Assembly (NCBI RefSeq): GCF_902459465.1
Contig: NC_047068.1
Coordinates: 16,949,195 to 17,013,194, forward strand
Source of the DNA: Asterias rubens
Lineage: Eukaryota > Echinodermata > Asteroidea > Forcipulatida > Asteriidae
Direction: 5' to 3'
DNA length: 64,000 nucleotides
The notes under the pieces were generated by a model, which was not told the origin of the DNA, searched no databases, and was given only the letters and a program-made list of their open reading frames with translations. The position numbers were made by a program, and so were the translations under genes. This document shows, one piece after another, positions 53,236-64,000 of the stretch (within the stretch, counting starts at the first letter, position 1; every line of letters starts with the position of its first letter).

Positions 53236-55324
53236 TTAGTCCTTCTTCCCACCTTGCAGCATGTTGTCCCACTGTTTCTTCATGCGCTGTCTCAGAACAT
53301 TATCCTCATTCCATTTACCTGAAAAAACAAATTTAAAATGGTCTTAATAAAGTATACATGTAAATAAATTTGGCTGTAGATTGCAATAGATTCTAGTCTT
53401 ATCTAGAGTAAGGACGAGTTACTCATCCTAACTTACAGTCCACATGTAGGACTAGCCTTGAGTTCTCCTAGGACTAGTCCTAACTCTTTGTGAAATCGTT
53501 CCCTGGGCCAAATTTTAGACTGCCTGAAGCATAAAAACCTGCCAAACACGGCAAAATATTGCTTAAAAATAACAGAAACTGGTTACCATGGCCCAATATC
53601 GTAAAGCTGTTAACCAGAAAATACTGCTTGACATAATTTTTCTTTGCTTAGCAAAAATTGAGTCGAGCACCATTCACAACTATGCAAACATATGTAATTT
53701 CGGCTGGTTATCTGAATCTGCTAAGCAGTACTAAACTGAAACAAGTTTTTTGGACTTACAAGTTTAATGAAATTGGGCCCAGACAAAATCCCAAAGGTTC
53801 CCTTCGCTGCGACTGGTGTCTCACTATTTTTTTGCTAAGCAAAGAAACCTGCTAGAACATATGTTCAGCTTAAAACAATATTTAAGTTAATGAAATTGGG
53901 CACTGATATTCTGGTTTGAAGGTTTGCTTCAAAGTGGGAGGTAAGTCTATGTCTTAGCAGGGATCTTGAAATAAGTTATAAAAGTTACTCACTCTTAGTA
54001 CAAATAGCAGATACATTAGGGTGACCAAAAGACAACTTGTCAGCCACCACCTCAGCTCAACATTTCAGTGAGATAGGCCCTATGGGTTGTCGGGTGTTTC
54101 CGTATTCATCCAATGTCTTCCCCGACACTTCAATACAATAATTAAATGAGGTTTTCAGTAACACAGTACATGTGTGAAAATCTCTTGAAGACTATCAGAG
54201 CATACTGATTGAAACATTGAGTTGTCACAGGTTCCTTTCAGAACCAATACAACTCAAAAGAGATTTTCACATGGTGTTCACCGCAAACCTCACCTAATTA
54301 CAAGTCCATCATACAAAGTTTCAGATGATATTCAACACTATACCCTGTACTTACTATCTGCATTTCTTTGCACACCAAACTTTGGAGGGTAACTTTCAGT
54401 TGACTTGGATGCCACTTCGTCAGTGTAGGAGCTTGTATTTAAGCTTTTGATATGACTGTGAGCCACACCGTTGAAGATATCTTGTCTAAGAGCATTGCCG
54501 AGTGCATCGTAAAAAGGCTCTGAGGTCAATGCAATATGGTCAGATGGTGATGACTTCACAACCATTCTGCGTCTGGCCGGCTCTTTCGCTTCCATGGATT
54601 GGCGGAACTCTTCTGGATTTTTCAGTAAAGTGTTACACAAGTCCTGCCCGTGAGTGTGCCTGATGTTTGCGGGGATGTAGAAAATGTCATCAGATTTCAC
54701 TTTGTTTGGGAACTCAACTGGGGCAAGGCCAGTACCAGATCTTGATTTCGAACCCCTACCCTGGACAGTTGCGTATTTTTTTCCTTTGTAGGAAAACATG
54801 CCACCTTTACCAAGAGCATTCCCAGCATGCTGGTACTTGGAGTTCTTTGCCGGTTGGCGAAATCTCTCGTAATTGTAGTCCATTCTTTGGTCTAAGCCAA
54901 GCCTGTTGAACTGCTCCCCGAGTGCAATATCTCGTGGGTTGTGTTTGACGTCATTCTGATAGGGGCTATAGTTCCTCTTTGGACTGAATGTGAGAGCTCC
55001 GACTGGAATTTGAGGTTTGATCGTGTCTGGATCTGGATTGAAGTGGATGGCATAGTGTTGCATCTCATCTAGATTCCCACTAGCATGTTTGACTTTGTGA
55101 GCCTGTTTTCGTAGTTCTACTTCATTGGCTTTGATAATTGTGTCCGCCTTAGGATCCCTGTAAGACGCCAATTTGTCTGGTTTTGCTGGCGTTGGCAAGG
55201 CTTCGGCCTGTCCGGTTTCAGCAAGGGCCTGTTCATCTTTGATCTCGACAATTGTTCCAAAGAGGCTGCGAGGGGGAACTGCCTTGGTACGCTTAGATCT
55301 CAGATCCATCACTGACGCTGCCAT
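53236..55324 (-). CDS. Unrecognised basic 350-residue protein
   Basis: Exons 55324-54355 and 53318-53236, joined in phase 1 (GAT A|GT AAA), give 350 residues and TAA. The start is MAASVMDL, just after a leader acceptor (about 55349). No membrane span, signal peptide or familiar domain is seen. The protein is rich in basic and polar residues with a low-complexity middle (GKGGMFSYKGKKYATVQGRG, then SKSRSG), and conserved-looking pieces such as NPRDIALGEQFNRLG, PANIRHTHGQDLCN and SEPFYDALGNALR. The last exon, KWNEDNVLRQRM onwards, is charged and helical. It could be a ciliary or cytoskeletal protein, but that is a guess. Gene integrity is well supported: long open frame, clean donor GTAAGT and acceptor TTTTTTCAG. 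Confidence 0.8.
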
Positions 55325-55470
55325 ATTCCTTGATCAAGTTGCTTCTGTCTGAAATAAACATAGAATATTATACATGTATTTATAAATAAAAAAACAGGAT
55401 AATGACATTGTGTATTTAATGACTTTTTTATATATTTTATTTAACAGCAACACAAAGCATTATTGCTCCT

Positions 55471-55554
55471 AGTTGCGATAATGTGACCCTCCTCCCGACA
55501 GCCGACTCCGGCCTCTCGGCTGTCGGGAGGAGGGTTATGTTTAATATCGCAACT
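55471..55554. mobile_element. Palindromic MITE, AGTTGCGATAA family
   Basis: AGTTGCGATAATGTGACCCTCCTCCCGACAGCCG pairs with CGGCTGTCGGGAGGAGGGTTATGTTTAATATCGCAACT. Relative at 41770-41818. Confidence 0.8.
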
Positions 55555-55762
55555 ATTGCTCCTTAGGTGTAATTAGTTAGCAAGGATCAGTAAAAGGAAT
55601 GCGACAAATCAACTTTTTCGATCAGTATATGCCCTGATCATCTTCAGGAGAATTGCGCAAATAAATAAATAGCGGAAACGTTGATTTATTAAATATACTC
55701 ATCATCATTATCATACCACCTATTCCAAAAATCCAAGTTCTACCTTCATGACCTTATTCTAT

Positions 55763-55885
55763 GGGTGCGTTCGTTTAGCTTCCCTGGGTCGACCTCGGTG
55801 TGTGGTGGGTTTCGAGGATGAACGTGGGTAATTATCTGCACACGTTCGTCCTGGGTCGACCCAGGGAAGCTAAACGAACGCACCC
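55763..55885. mobile_element. 123-bp hAT-like MITE
   Basis: Ends GGGTGCGTTCGTTTAGCTTC and its complement. Flanks TATTCTAT (55755-55762) and TATTATAT (55886-55893) match at 7 of 8 bases, consistent with an 8-bp duplication. Related to the 461-bp palindrome at 35186. Confidence 0.8.
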
Positions 55886-57188
55886 TATTATATAATAGAA
55901 CTAGGCTAGGGTCTATCCATTCAAACAATGTTTTGCACTCCCAGTCCCAGTCCCACCACGCAAAGTTTAAAATCCTACTTTTTAAGATGTGCATTTGTCA
56001 TTTGCAGCTGAGAAAGTGTAAGAATGACTGAACGAACCAAAAACAATATGATCAATTTAATTTACCAACCAAATAAATAAGTACAAATAAAATCATCAAC
56101 AAAAACAACAGCAAGCAAGCCAAGATTCAAGAAAAGTGCAAGTTGAAAAACAAAAAGTGATGGATTAATTGTTTCCTATGATGTGCCACGCATGCCACCG
56201 TAATCTCATTTTTAATAAACCTTACCGTTCTTCTTTAATTATTTCTCGTTAAATTTTTGACCAAAATCTTCTTTCGTGACATGTCACCGGATTCATGTCC
56301 TGTGTTTTTCTCGCGGACACACGTCAACTTACACGATGGGGATTTCCTCCCCGTGTGCCTGTTGCTAAGGTGTTGCTAAGGGAATTCCCATCCTCTTTCA
56401 ATTAGTTTTGATCATATTTTTGTATTAAATAAATATTTAATTAATTTATTTCAAAACAAATATTATTGCATCCAATATCTTTACATAGTTTCAAAAAGTC
56501 AATTAAGATGGATTTTATTATTTAATACAGTGTTTTATCACAGTGTGCATAAGAAAAAAACAGTATGGTTCTGTTTAGCTGTGATTCTTTATCGTATGTA
56601 TTTGTATTGGGGTGTGCAGGTGATCGGCCAACCATTTATTGCACGCGTTTGCCCATCAAAAAGAATCCACGACACGGCGACAAGACTGTTCAACATACAG
56701 GAGGGTAAGGTTAATAATCTAAAATGAACGCAAAATGACTGTACACAACTTGTGCCTCATATTAAGAAGGAATGAAGGAATGAAATTTGAATTGGAATCA
56801 CGGCAGTCTATTTCATGTGGTTTTCCCATCCTTGCTTGATGGTTTTTCAGATGAATTTCTAAAACTCACTCATGCACACACACCACCACCATATTGATAT
56901 AGCGCCCTCTGTTGATAAAACTGCACTTCTGACTTGGCCACAGTGAATGAGTGAATAAAGGGTTAATATTTTCACTTAATTAATAACACTTTCTTAAGAG
57001 GGATTTGTTGATGCATTTTTAGACTTTATGTACCTTTATGCTATATGAGCATTATGTACTCGGCAATTACCAAAGTTCTGTGAACAAACATCACAGGCAT
57101 ATTACTCGCGTGGGATTCAAACCCACGACCTTTATTTGCAATTATAGACCTACAGTACTAGCTACACAACAAGTGACCACTGAGATTG

Positions 57189-57492
57189 CCCCATGCTACT
57201 TCTAGAAACTATAAGGCTCCCCTGTGAGCCTTATAGGGGTCTAATATTTGTTGACGATGTTTTTATATTTCACTCAACAAAAAGGAAAAAGCATTATGAA
57301 TGTATATTGAGTATGTGGGGAAAGTTTTGGTAGTGTAGTACAAAAGAAACTTAAGTAATTGCTGGCTGACGGTCGTAAAACTTTCACCTATCAACGCTGA
57401 TTTGAAAAACGTATAGCATTAAGGAGGCCCAAAATTTTAGACCCCTATAAGGCTCACAGGGGAGCCTTATAGTTTCTAGAAGTAGCCCCATG
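57189..57492. mobile_element. 290-bp TIR element with 7-bp target duplication
   Basis: Terminal repeats of about 50 bp start CTACTTCTAGAAACTATAAGG and are nearly perfect; each itself contains a dyad, ATAAGGCTCCCCTGTGAGCCTTAT. CCCCATG is duplicated at 57189-57195 and 57486-57492. Lies just upstream of the thioredoxin coding start. Confidence 0.85.
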
Positions 57493-57534
57493 ATGCCATA
57501 GCAAGAGGCAGTTCGAATCCTATATTTTTGCAGT

Positions 57535-57620
57535 GGTTACACTAACTCTAGAATTGCAAAAGGTTGTGGGTTTCGAATCCCACCCAAGTATACTTGTGAT
57601 ATTTTTGATATTCTTTATCC
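57535..57620 (+). mobile_element. Family S SINE fragment
   Basis: CTCTAGAATTGCAAAAGGTTG then GGTTTCGAATCCCACCC, 80 bp before the thioredoxin leader acceptor. Confidence 0.65.
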
Positions 57621-57702
57621 CCAAAGCAAATTTAACAACATGTTAACCTGTTGTGTTTTTGTGTCTTGCAGCATAACATAACTGATAAGAGCAACTGCAA
57701 CG

Positions 57703-59340
57703 ATGGCTCTTCGTCTGAAAGTACTCCTAACTTCTCTATCATCGCTAAGGCAGTACCAGACTAGAGGTACACCCGCTGCTACTCGGATCTTGAATAGTGC
57801 TGTATCAGAACAAAGCAGGTAAAGGTTTAAATAAAAGCACAGGACACCTTTGGTAATTTGAGACCAGTATTGTCACTTGGTGTATCCCAACATGTATAAA
57901 ATAACAACTTTTACTCAATCGCTCAAGTTACAAGAGAATAATAAAGGAAAAAAAACCTTATATTGCACAAATTTGTGTGCTTTGATCTGCGTAATAAAAA
58001 GGCTTCAGGCCTGAAGTCAAGCTTGCAAGTTTGCCGAAGGTTAAAAGCCACACGTGGTAGAGGGTAGGCCCACTTGGGTTGCCAATGCTAATCCAATCCT
58101 TGGCCACATGTCAGGACAAATTTTGTCTTTTAAAAGCTTATCGATAACAAATTTAAAGTGCTTTCTCAACGGGCGGGTCAGCGATTTAAACCAGCTTAAT
58201 GTGGGCAGAGCGGATACAAAGAAAGGCAACCATAAAAATGTTTGCATCCTCACTCCGCCCACAGCCTGAATGGCTAATGACATCATGATTTGATTGGCTC
58301 AGTACACATTGAGGAAAGTTGGTAAATTATTATTTGAAATACGGACTTGGCGTTTCATAAAAAAAAAGTTAAATTTTATTTTGAGTCTGTGCGTCACATA
58401 TATAAATATTGTATTTTCTTCCTAGAAAATTATCAACTGCAGAACCACCCTCATATGAAGAGTTTAATGTCCAGGATAAAGACGATTTCATTGAGAGGGT
58501 TTTAAAAAGCCCAGTTCCAATCATGGTTGACTTCCATGCAAGGTAAGCGGAAAACTCACTAGATGAGTATGGGGAAGACAAAAATCTATCTTTGTATTGA
58601 TCAGTAGAATTTGAACATTACATTTCCTTAGTGTTTTAGAATCAACTGTTAGTGGTCCTGCTATTTTTGAAATAATGATGTATTCTACACTGACAACCCA
58701 TCTGAAGATGAATCTTGGTGCTTTGTGAAATCGGCCCCTCGTCCAGGAGAACACTAAACTTACATCTTCCAGTATTCACACTTGGTGTATCCCAACATAT
58801 GCATAAAGTAACAAACCTGTGAAAAAATTTAGGCTCAATTCGTCGTCTAGTTTGCAAGAGAAATAAGCAAGAAAAAACACCCTTGTTGCACAATTTTCTG
58901 TGCTTTCAGATGCATAATAGAAGGTGTGAATTCTTTAATTATTTGGGTGAGAAATTACCTCTTTCTCAAAAACTATCTTACTTCAGAGTGAGCCGTTTCT
59001 CACAATGTTTTATACTAAGTTTTTATGCTAACAATTATTACCAATAGTGTCCACTGCCTTTAAAAACATTTTCTTTTTTTCCTGCTACTGCTGTCTTTCC
59101 AGTTGGTGCAAACCATGCCACGCACTCGCCCCTCGTCTTCAAGAGGTTATATCAGAGAGACCAGGGCGGGTTCAGCTGGCTAAAATAGACGTTGATGAGC
59201 ACGGAGACCTAGCCATGGAGTATGACGTTAGCTCTATCCCTAAGGTTATTATGTTTAAAGAGGGCAAGGTCGCTGGCGAATTTATCGGCCTGATGGAGAA
59301 GGACAAAATAGAAAGTTTTGTTGATCGATTGACATTATAA
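57703..59340 (+). CDS. TXN2: Mitochondrial thioredoxin (TXN2-like)
   Basis: Exons 57703-57818, 58426-58542, 59103-59340, phases 2 and 2, 156 residues and TAA (human TXN2 has 166). The N-terminal about 45 residues are basic, rich in Leu/Ser/Arg, and without acidic residues up to residue 34, as expected of a mitochondrial presequence. The thioredoxin fold follows: VDFHAS-WCKPC (active-site Cys80 and Cys83), ALAPRLQEV, VQLAKIDVDEHGDLAMEYDV, the cis-proline SIPK (Pro124), and a C-terminal helix. It reduces disulfides in the matrix, together with thioredoxin reductase 2 and peroxiredoxin 3. Oddity: the usual Gly between the cysteines is replaced by Lys (CKPC). The start ATG has a splice acceptor (TTGCAG) 32 bp upstream, so a leader exon exists. 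Introns carry family A MITE pieces. Confidence 0.9.
57835..58015. mobile_element. Family A MITE fragment in thioredoxin intron 1
   Basis: AAAAGCACAGGACACCTTTGG at the left, then TCACTTGGTGTATCCCAACATG and GGCTTCAGGCCTGAAGTC. Confidence 0.55.
58755..59066. mobile_element. Family A MITE in thioredoxin intron 2
   Basis: TTCACACTTGGTGTATCCC, AAAACTATCTTACTTCAGAG, CGTTTCTCACAATGTTTTATAC and the right end GTGTCCACTGCCTTTAA. It finishes 40 bp before the exon 3 acceptor. Confidence 0.65.
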
Positions 59341-59412
59341 CACGATTAGTTAGTGAATAGTTAGTATAATCCAGACTGAATACAAAAACGTCTTTGCATG
59401 TCATCACATTAT

Positions 59413-59568
59413 AGGCCTGGAATTTCATCTTTGAAAGGACAAGGCCTTTTTCATCTTGCAAAGGGCACTTCCTTGAAAAAAACTCAATGGAAAACTTTTG
59501 AAGGAGCACCAAGGCCAACTCCAGGGGCAAAACAAGCCATGGCCTCCGTGGCCTGCCTGTTCCAGGCT
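59413..59568. mobile_element. GGACAAGGCC hairpin repeat
   Basis: Ends GGCCTGGAATTTC and TTCCAGGC are inverted; interior GCACCAAGGCCAA and GGCAAAACAAGCCATGGCC. Begins 73 bp after the thioredoxin stop, so it is probably transcribed in the 3' UTR. Confidence 0.65.
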
Positions 59569-59653
59569 TTCATTAAAGGCATTGTATAGGGTATACCTTT
59601 GGTTTTTTTGAACCGTTTGATTGTTTTAATACTATATAAATTTAGTTGTATAC

Positions 59654-59659
59654 AATAAA
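59654..59659 (+). terminator. Poly(A) signal of the thioredoxin gene
   Basis: AATAAA 313 bp after the stop, first canonical signal downstream. Confidence 0.6.
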
Positions 59660-59726
59660 ATTCGTCAATCGTCATGTTTTTAAGATTTCACTGAAAATCC
59701 AGCGCGAATATGTCAATGCAGGAAGA

Positions 59727-59816
<90 letters not shown>
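59727..59816. repeat. (AAT)n microsatellite
   Basis: About 30 uninterrupted AAT units. Confidence 0.97.
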
Positions 59817-59817
<1 letters not shown>

Positions 59818-60114
59818 CGGCATTTAAAATACGCTCTACTTAGAAAACTAAATCACAAAAAATATTTAGTACAGGAAAATAAATAAATAAATTAATGAAA
59901 AATCAGTTGAATTAAATCATCTTATATTCCAAGTTTTGGCCTGATAAAAAGTGATATCTTTTCCATAACCACAGTACTTGAAAGTGAAATGTTTCTCAAA
60001 ATGCATTTAACAACCTAAAACTGCTTAACTTCTTACCAACTGCTTAACTTTGATTAATTTTCAGTTATTACGTGTACAGACCCTATGATGCACTCATTTT
60101 CGTACAGATTTTAT

Positions 60115-60270
60115 ATAGTTGGTAAGACACTGGTAGAATTGCAAAGGTCGCAGAATCGAATCCCAACCTAGTGAAAGGCCTGTGATTTTTTTCCCAGAGC
60201 TTCGGAAAGTACATAGTATACAGTGCTAACACACATCTGTGTAAGGGTAAAACAAGGGTAAAACCAAAAT
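60115..60270 (+). mobile_element. Family S SINE, decayed
   Basis: GGTAAGACACTGGTAGAATTGC, GAATCGAATCCCAACC, then GTGATTTTTTTCCCAGAGCTTCGGAAAGTAC; fits the copy at 23925. Confidence 0.6.
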
Positions 60271-62082
60271 TAATGTTAATAGAAAAAGACAACATGGGTC
60301 AGGTAGTGGAAGTATGTTCGTAAAGTGGTGGCCTCTAATTTGGTTAAATATAATTTCTTTGATTTGAATTAAGCATGGGACTAGTTCAGAGCCGTGTTTT
60401 AAGAGAGTTGCAATAACTTGAGATTAGAATCCATGATTTTCAGCCCAAAAATGAATTTGCGCATACTGGGTACCAGACTAGACTGTACATTAATTTGGAC
60501 TAAAAATGGCATTCAGCAACCATGACTTAATAAAACTAATCCCTTCACGTTGCAACTCTCTCAATACTCAGGCTCTCAAGAAGAAAATGTAGTTGTTTTC
60601 AGAAATTAACACAATAACTTATTTGGTATTTGGGAATAATGGGGATACATTTACCATATTATTCACTTTAACCTATATAGGTATGTAACTTAATTTCAAA
60701 CAAGTATTTGAGGAAAACCCTCTTCATACTTCTTTTAATTTATTTTTGTTCCTAGTGCTTTTCCACTCAGTCGTTGTTAAATTTCCAGTCAATTTGTTTT
60801 CCCTGTCAGTTTTTTCCCCCCTCAATGTTTTCCTCGTTACAACTAATCTATGTTTTCCCTGGCCAATGTTTCTATGTTGGTGTTTTTCCACTCATTGTAA
60901 GTGTAGAATTTCATCTTCGAGAGGGCAAGGCTATTTCTATTTTGCTAAGAGCGCATTGGAAAAGTCTATGGGAAACTGTTGATAGGGGGACATAGGACAG
61001 AACAAGTGTCCATGGAGGCCATGGTCTCCATGACCCCTGTGTATCTAAAAAAAAATCCATTCTTGGTTTTCCCTACACTGTTTTACGTGCGTGCTGGAAA
61101 CTTTACACACATTTAATATGTGAGTCCGAAAAACAAACAAAAGCACTAATCAATCAAATTCTCTGATGTAACATAAAGATACATAAACTGGTTTGGGATT
61201 TGTCTTGCTCGCAAAAGCTATGCCAATATTAATCTGTACTTTGGCCTAGTCATGGCTAGCTTTTTTGTCAAGGCCTTTGTGTCTTGGAGAGCTGCAATCA
61301 CAAGTAACTAGAATGGTAGACCATGCTCGCAAGTGGAAAATCGCCACTCGGCTCGCCTACGTGGTCTCCCCTTCAAGTCGCTCCTTTGTTTACGCCACGA
61401 AGGCCTGGACAAAAGGCTAAGGCCTGACTGACACATTACTCTATGTTTGCAGAATAAAATTTGACATGCATCCATTCTGAACGGAACCTCTCTGAAGAAT
61501 AACTTAATGTTATGTTCCCTTTTCCAAAGAGCACAATATTATGCCTGATGTGTTCAATCTAACGTAAAGTAACAATAGAAAAATTGTCTATGTACAACAT
61601 TGTGTGTTTTCATTCAATTTTAATCATGATCTTTCCTGTGCACAAATTATAAAAGAATTTCAATAGTTATATGTAATGAATAAGAGCACTTAATGATGGT
61701 TATTAGTCAGCTATTTTGGTAATAAATTATCCAACATTTTAAAGACTGTTGTATTCCTTTGTTTAATGTGTGATTGTTTTTTTTTTGTTTTTTTTAAGTG
61801 TTCAACTTTGAAAATCTGTTTGGAATAGACCTTATTTTCACATGTTGTCATATCAGTGGGGCACCGTCACCCAAAAGTAAAAAAGCGGTTGTTCATTGGC
61901 CAAACCTGTGCGCCATGCGTTCAAATCTGTGTGTTTTGATTGTTTCATCGTTGTTTTACCTAAGATGGCAGTTGGGAAATGTCAATGCACAAGGTCTGTC
62001 CCTAATTCAGGCTTTTAAAAAAAATACGAATTCAATACACAATCAACAGAGAATACTGAGAAACAAAAAATTGACCAAGAGT
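60271..62082. other. AT-rich intergenic DNA, no gene seen
   Basis: One decayed GGGCAAGGC repeat (60905-61040). No frame with domain features or good splice partners. Confidence 0.55.
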
Positions 62083-62098
62083 TGATTGGTTGATTGAC

Positions 62099-62161
<63 letters not shown>

Positions 62162-62200
62162 CTGATTGTTTGACTGATTGTTTGATTGATTGATTAATTG
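62083..62200. repeat. (TGAT)n microsatellite
   Basis: Long run of GATT/TGAT tetramers, with a few TGACTG interruptions. The minus-strand frame with Asn-Gln-Ser-Ile repeats is this array and is not a gene. Confidence 0.95.
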
Positions 62201-62509
62201 AAACAAATACAGCAAGAACATGTCAAAAAGACATACACAACAACAGGAGAAAAAACAATGAAATAAGATAAACCAAAAAAGATCGCAAAAAAAAAACTGC
62301 ACAAAATTATCCAAGGATAACCCCAAAAAGCCAATAACTCAGACTTATTTCCATTCGGTCCTTACGAAAAACATGAATATAAGCAAAAAAACAAACAGCA
62401 GCCCAGGAATTGCCATGAAAGCGAACTAGCTGACTATCTAAAAGAGCAATTCCTTTGAAGTTTTAAAACAAGTGAATTAACAGCTAGCAGACGACACTTT
62501 ATTTACTGT

Positions 62510-62592
62510 GACGTTTTGTGAACACTTGGGGGCGTTAGTCTACATGTGACGTAATTTTTACCCAGAAATCCTTCTTCTTTATCATCACGTAA
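62510..62592 (+). promoter_or_regulatory. Possible promoter and leader donor of an off-window gene
   Basis: Two CRE-like sites (TGTGACGTTTTG and ATGTGACGTAAT) precede a pyrimidine-rich segment and a donor-like CATCAC|GTAAGT. A leader exon starting here is only one reading; nothing coding follows in the window. Confidence 0.2.
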
Positions 62593-62962
62593 GTAGAAGT
62601 CTATACTTGGAATTACTCTTTAAAAATCATCAAAAATCTGTGCAATCCGTTCATGTTGAATTATATTTTTTACATATTCTCATACACTTTAAATGTGTGC
62701 TTTATTTGGTGCTTATTTTATTATAGATTGAATTGTTATTTTGGGTGGTTTTGCTGGTTAATATTGCCGTCAATTATAATATTGTGACAATGTACAAATT
62801 TGGGAGCGGCTGTTCCGCTGGTGCGCTTTCTTCAAATAGATTGTGAATGGTTGTGTGCGCTGTGGTACCAGCCTTTTCATAATAATGTGAATGGTCAAAT
62901 GGAGTCAAATTTCCGTGTTAATTAGACTTCTTCTTTTGTACTACTGGTTTGTGAGATAAAAT

Positions 62963-63094
62963 GGAAAAGTTTCCGTATGGCGCCACCACTTTTTCATTCG
63001 AAATAAAATAATATAGTATCTAATTTACCTGATTGATATATCCCTTTTTGTAAAAATGAGTGAAAAAGTGGTGGCGCCATACGGAAAGTTATCC
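62963..63094. mobile_element. 132-bp palindromic MITE
   Basis: TTTCCGTATGGCGCCACCAC at the left is mirrored by GTGGTGGCGCCATACGGAAA at the right, arms about 35 bp, loop about 60 bp. Confidence 0.85.
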
Positions 63095-63670
63095 AGGTTT
63101 TACTGCATGAGTAATACAAAAAAAAGGCAATTGATGAAAAATTTTCCGCCCTACTAACTACATTTGTGTGTTTGGTTTGATGACTGAGCATGCTGAGTGC
63201 TGCCGCTGGGTCTGGTACACTGGGCTGAGGGAAAAGCCATTTGGTTTTACATTTATAATATTAAAAGTATTTCATGCGAATGGCCAACATTTGATTGGGA
63301 AGTGAGGAGAAAAGCCAATTTCGCATTTGTTCGCATGAAGTATGATGATGTTGATAGGTTAAAAAGTATCCCAATCAAGAAACGGCCAGGAATGGTAAAG
63401 TTAGAGCTTTGTATAAAAGTTTGTTTCCCCTTTCAAGTTTCTTTAATTTAATTCACAGACAGCAACATTACAAAGAACATAAACAAATGTTAAAATTTAG
63501 ATTGTCAATGCCCAATAATGGCCTTATGCTGCTTTTAAAGTTTTGTATGGCTAATCAGAAGAGTCGGTTAATGAAACAATGTCATTGTCAATCGACAATG
63601 ACTGACATAGTGACAAGTGACGTATCAAGAGTCACTTAAAGTTAATAAAATGAAGAACAAATAAGGTACT

Positions 63671-63994
63671 GGTTTTCTCCATAAAACTCTCTTTTTATAC
63701 ACTTTACTTTCACCTACATTATTTACTTAAAAGTTCATACATTTCTATTGTAAAGAATAAACGCAATACCATACATACAGCGAAAGAAACAAATAAATGT
63801 GTACATAGACACAGATCTAGGTAGGTCATGTGACAGAACCACGTCATTGAATAATTGACATTGTATATATATCATTTTGAGGTTTGTTTCTTTGGCTGAA
63901 TTGCGTTGTATTCTTCAACAGAAATGTATGAACTTCAGTAAGTAAATATTGTAAGTGCAGGTGTATATAAAAAGAGAGTTTTATGGAGAAAAAT
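63671..63994. mobile_element. MITE with TTTTCTCCATAAAACTC ends
   Basis: GGTTTTCTCCATAAAACTC at 63671 and the complement of TTCTCCATAAAACTCTC at about 63970-63990. Arms about 33 bp, 324 bp in all; the exact right border is at the window edge. Confidence 0.75.
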
Positions 63995-64000
63995 CCCCAC

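Larger units (their letters stand above)
55325..57702. other. Divergent region between the minus-strand gene and the thioredoxin gene
   Basis: A minus-strand leader exon is likely ending at 56226 (AAGAACG|GTAAGG) and spliced to 55348. A possible plus-strand leader of the thioredoxin gene ends near 56705 (GAGG|GTAAGG), with the acceptor TTGCAG at 57671. The roughly 200 bp between about 56340 and 56530 could then be a shared promoter. Leader exons are inferred from splice signals only. Confidence 0.4.

Noticed and set aside
62015..62326. Asn-Gln-Ser-Ile repeat protein on the minus strand
   Set aside because: It is the TGAT microsatellite.
63197..63639. Two overlapping frames near the window end
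   Set aside because: No recognisable domain and no good ATG or splice context; could be a piece of an off-window gene, but nothing supports it.

Overview
This window is animal nuclear DNA. Genes are split by GT-AG introns, intergenic DNA is AT-rich and packed with short inverted-repeat transposons and tRNA-derived SINEs, and the recognisable genes are metazoan. The very abundant palindromic MITEs, a large foldback element built of short subrepeats (as in the TU elements described from sea urchins) and the gene content point to a marine invertebrate deuterostome, most likely an echinoderm. The species cannot be named from the sequence alone.

Layout. (1) 1-14638, plus strand: the 3' part of an ATF7IP/MCAF-like chromatin cofactor, about ten coding exons, with a poly(A) signal at 14772. 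Its second intron holds a 3.0 kb Mutator-like element with 9-bp target duplications. (2) 14.7-22 kb: 3' flank, then a candidate two-exon 48-residue gene (18219-18323 and 21743-21784) whose intron carries a 2.3 kb foldback element. (3) 22080-40754, minus strand: a five-coding-exon palmitoyltransferase gene of ZDHHC4 type. Its last intron is about 14.8 kb long and contains, on the opposite strand, three complete tandem paralogues (23256-25342, 26108-28664, 31233-33662). Each encodes a protein of about 490 residues with seven predicted membrane spans. (4) 42990-51424, plus: ADP-ribosylarginine hydrolase (ADPRH/ARH1), nine coding exons. (5) 53236-55324, minus: an unrecognised basic 350-residue protein. 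(6) 57703-59340, plus: mitochondrial thioredoxin (TXN2-like) with active site WCKPC. (7) 59.7-64 kb: no gene that can be supported, only microsatellites and MITEs.

The most interesting part is the nested trio. All three proteins share an acidic dileucine motif near the N-terminus, a W-P-W-F-V-W-F block, two CxxC pairs with zinc-site geometry, a phase-1 intron at the same place, and a seven-span C-terminal half ending in a conserved last helix. The layout (N-terminus predicted cytosolic, last helix at the C-terminus) resembles gustatory-receptor-like seven-helix proteins, but the CxxC/dileucine N-terminal domain does not belong to any family I can name. The other genes are ordinary housekeeping genes (palmitoylation, ADP-ribose removal, redox, heterochromatin) and show no sign of forming one pathway.

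Exon borders were set by hand from splice consensus, reading phase and remembered family alignments. No search was run.
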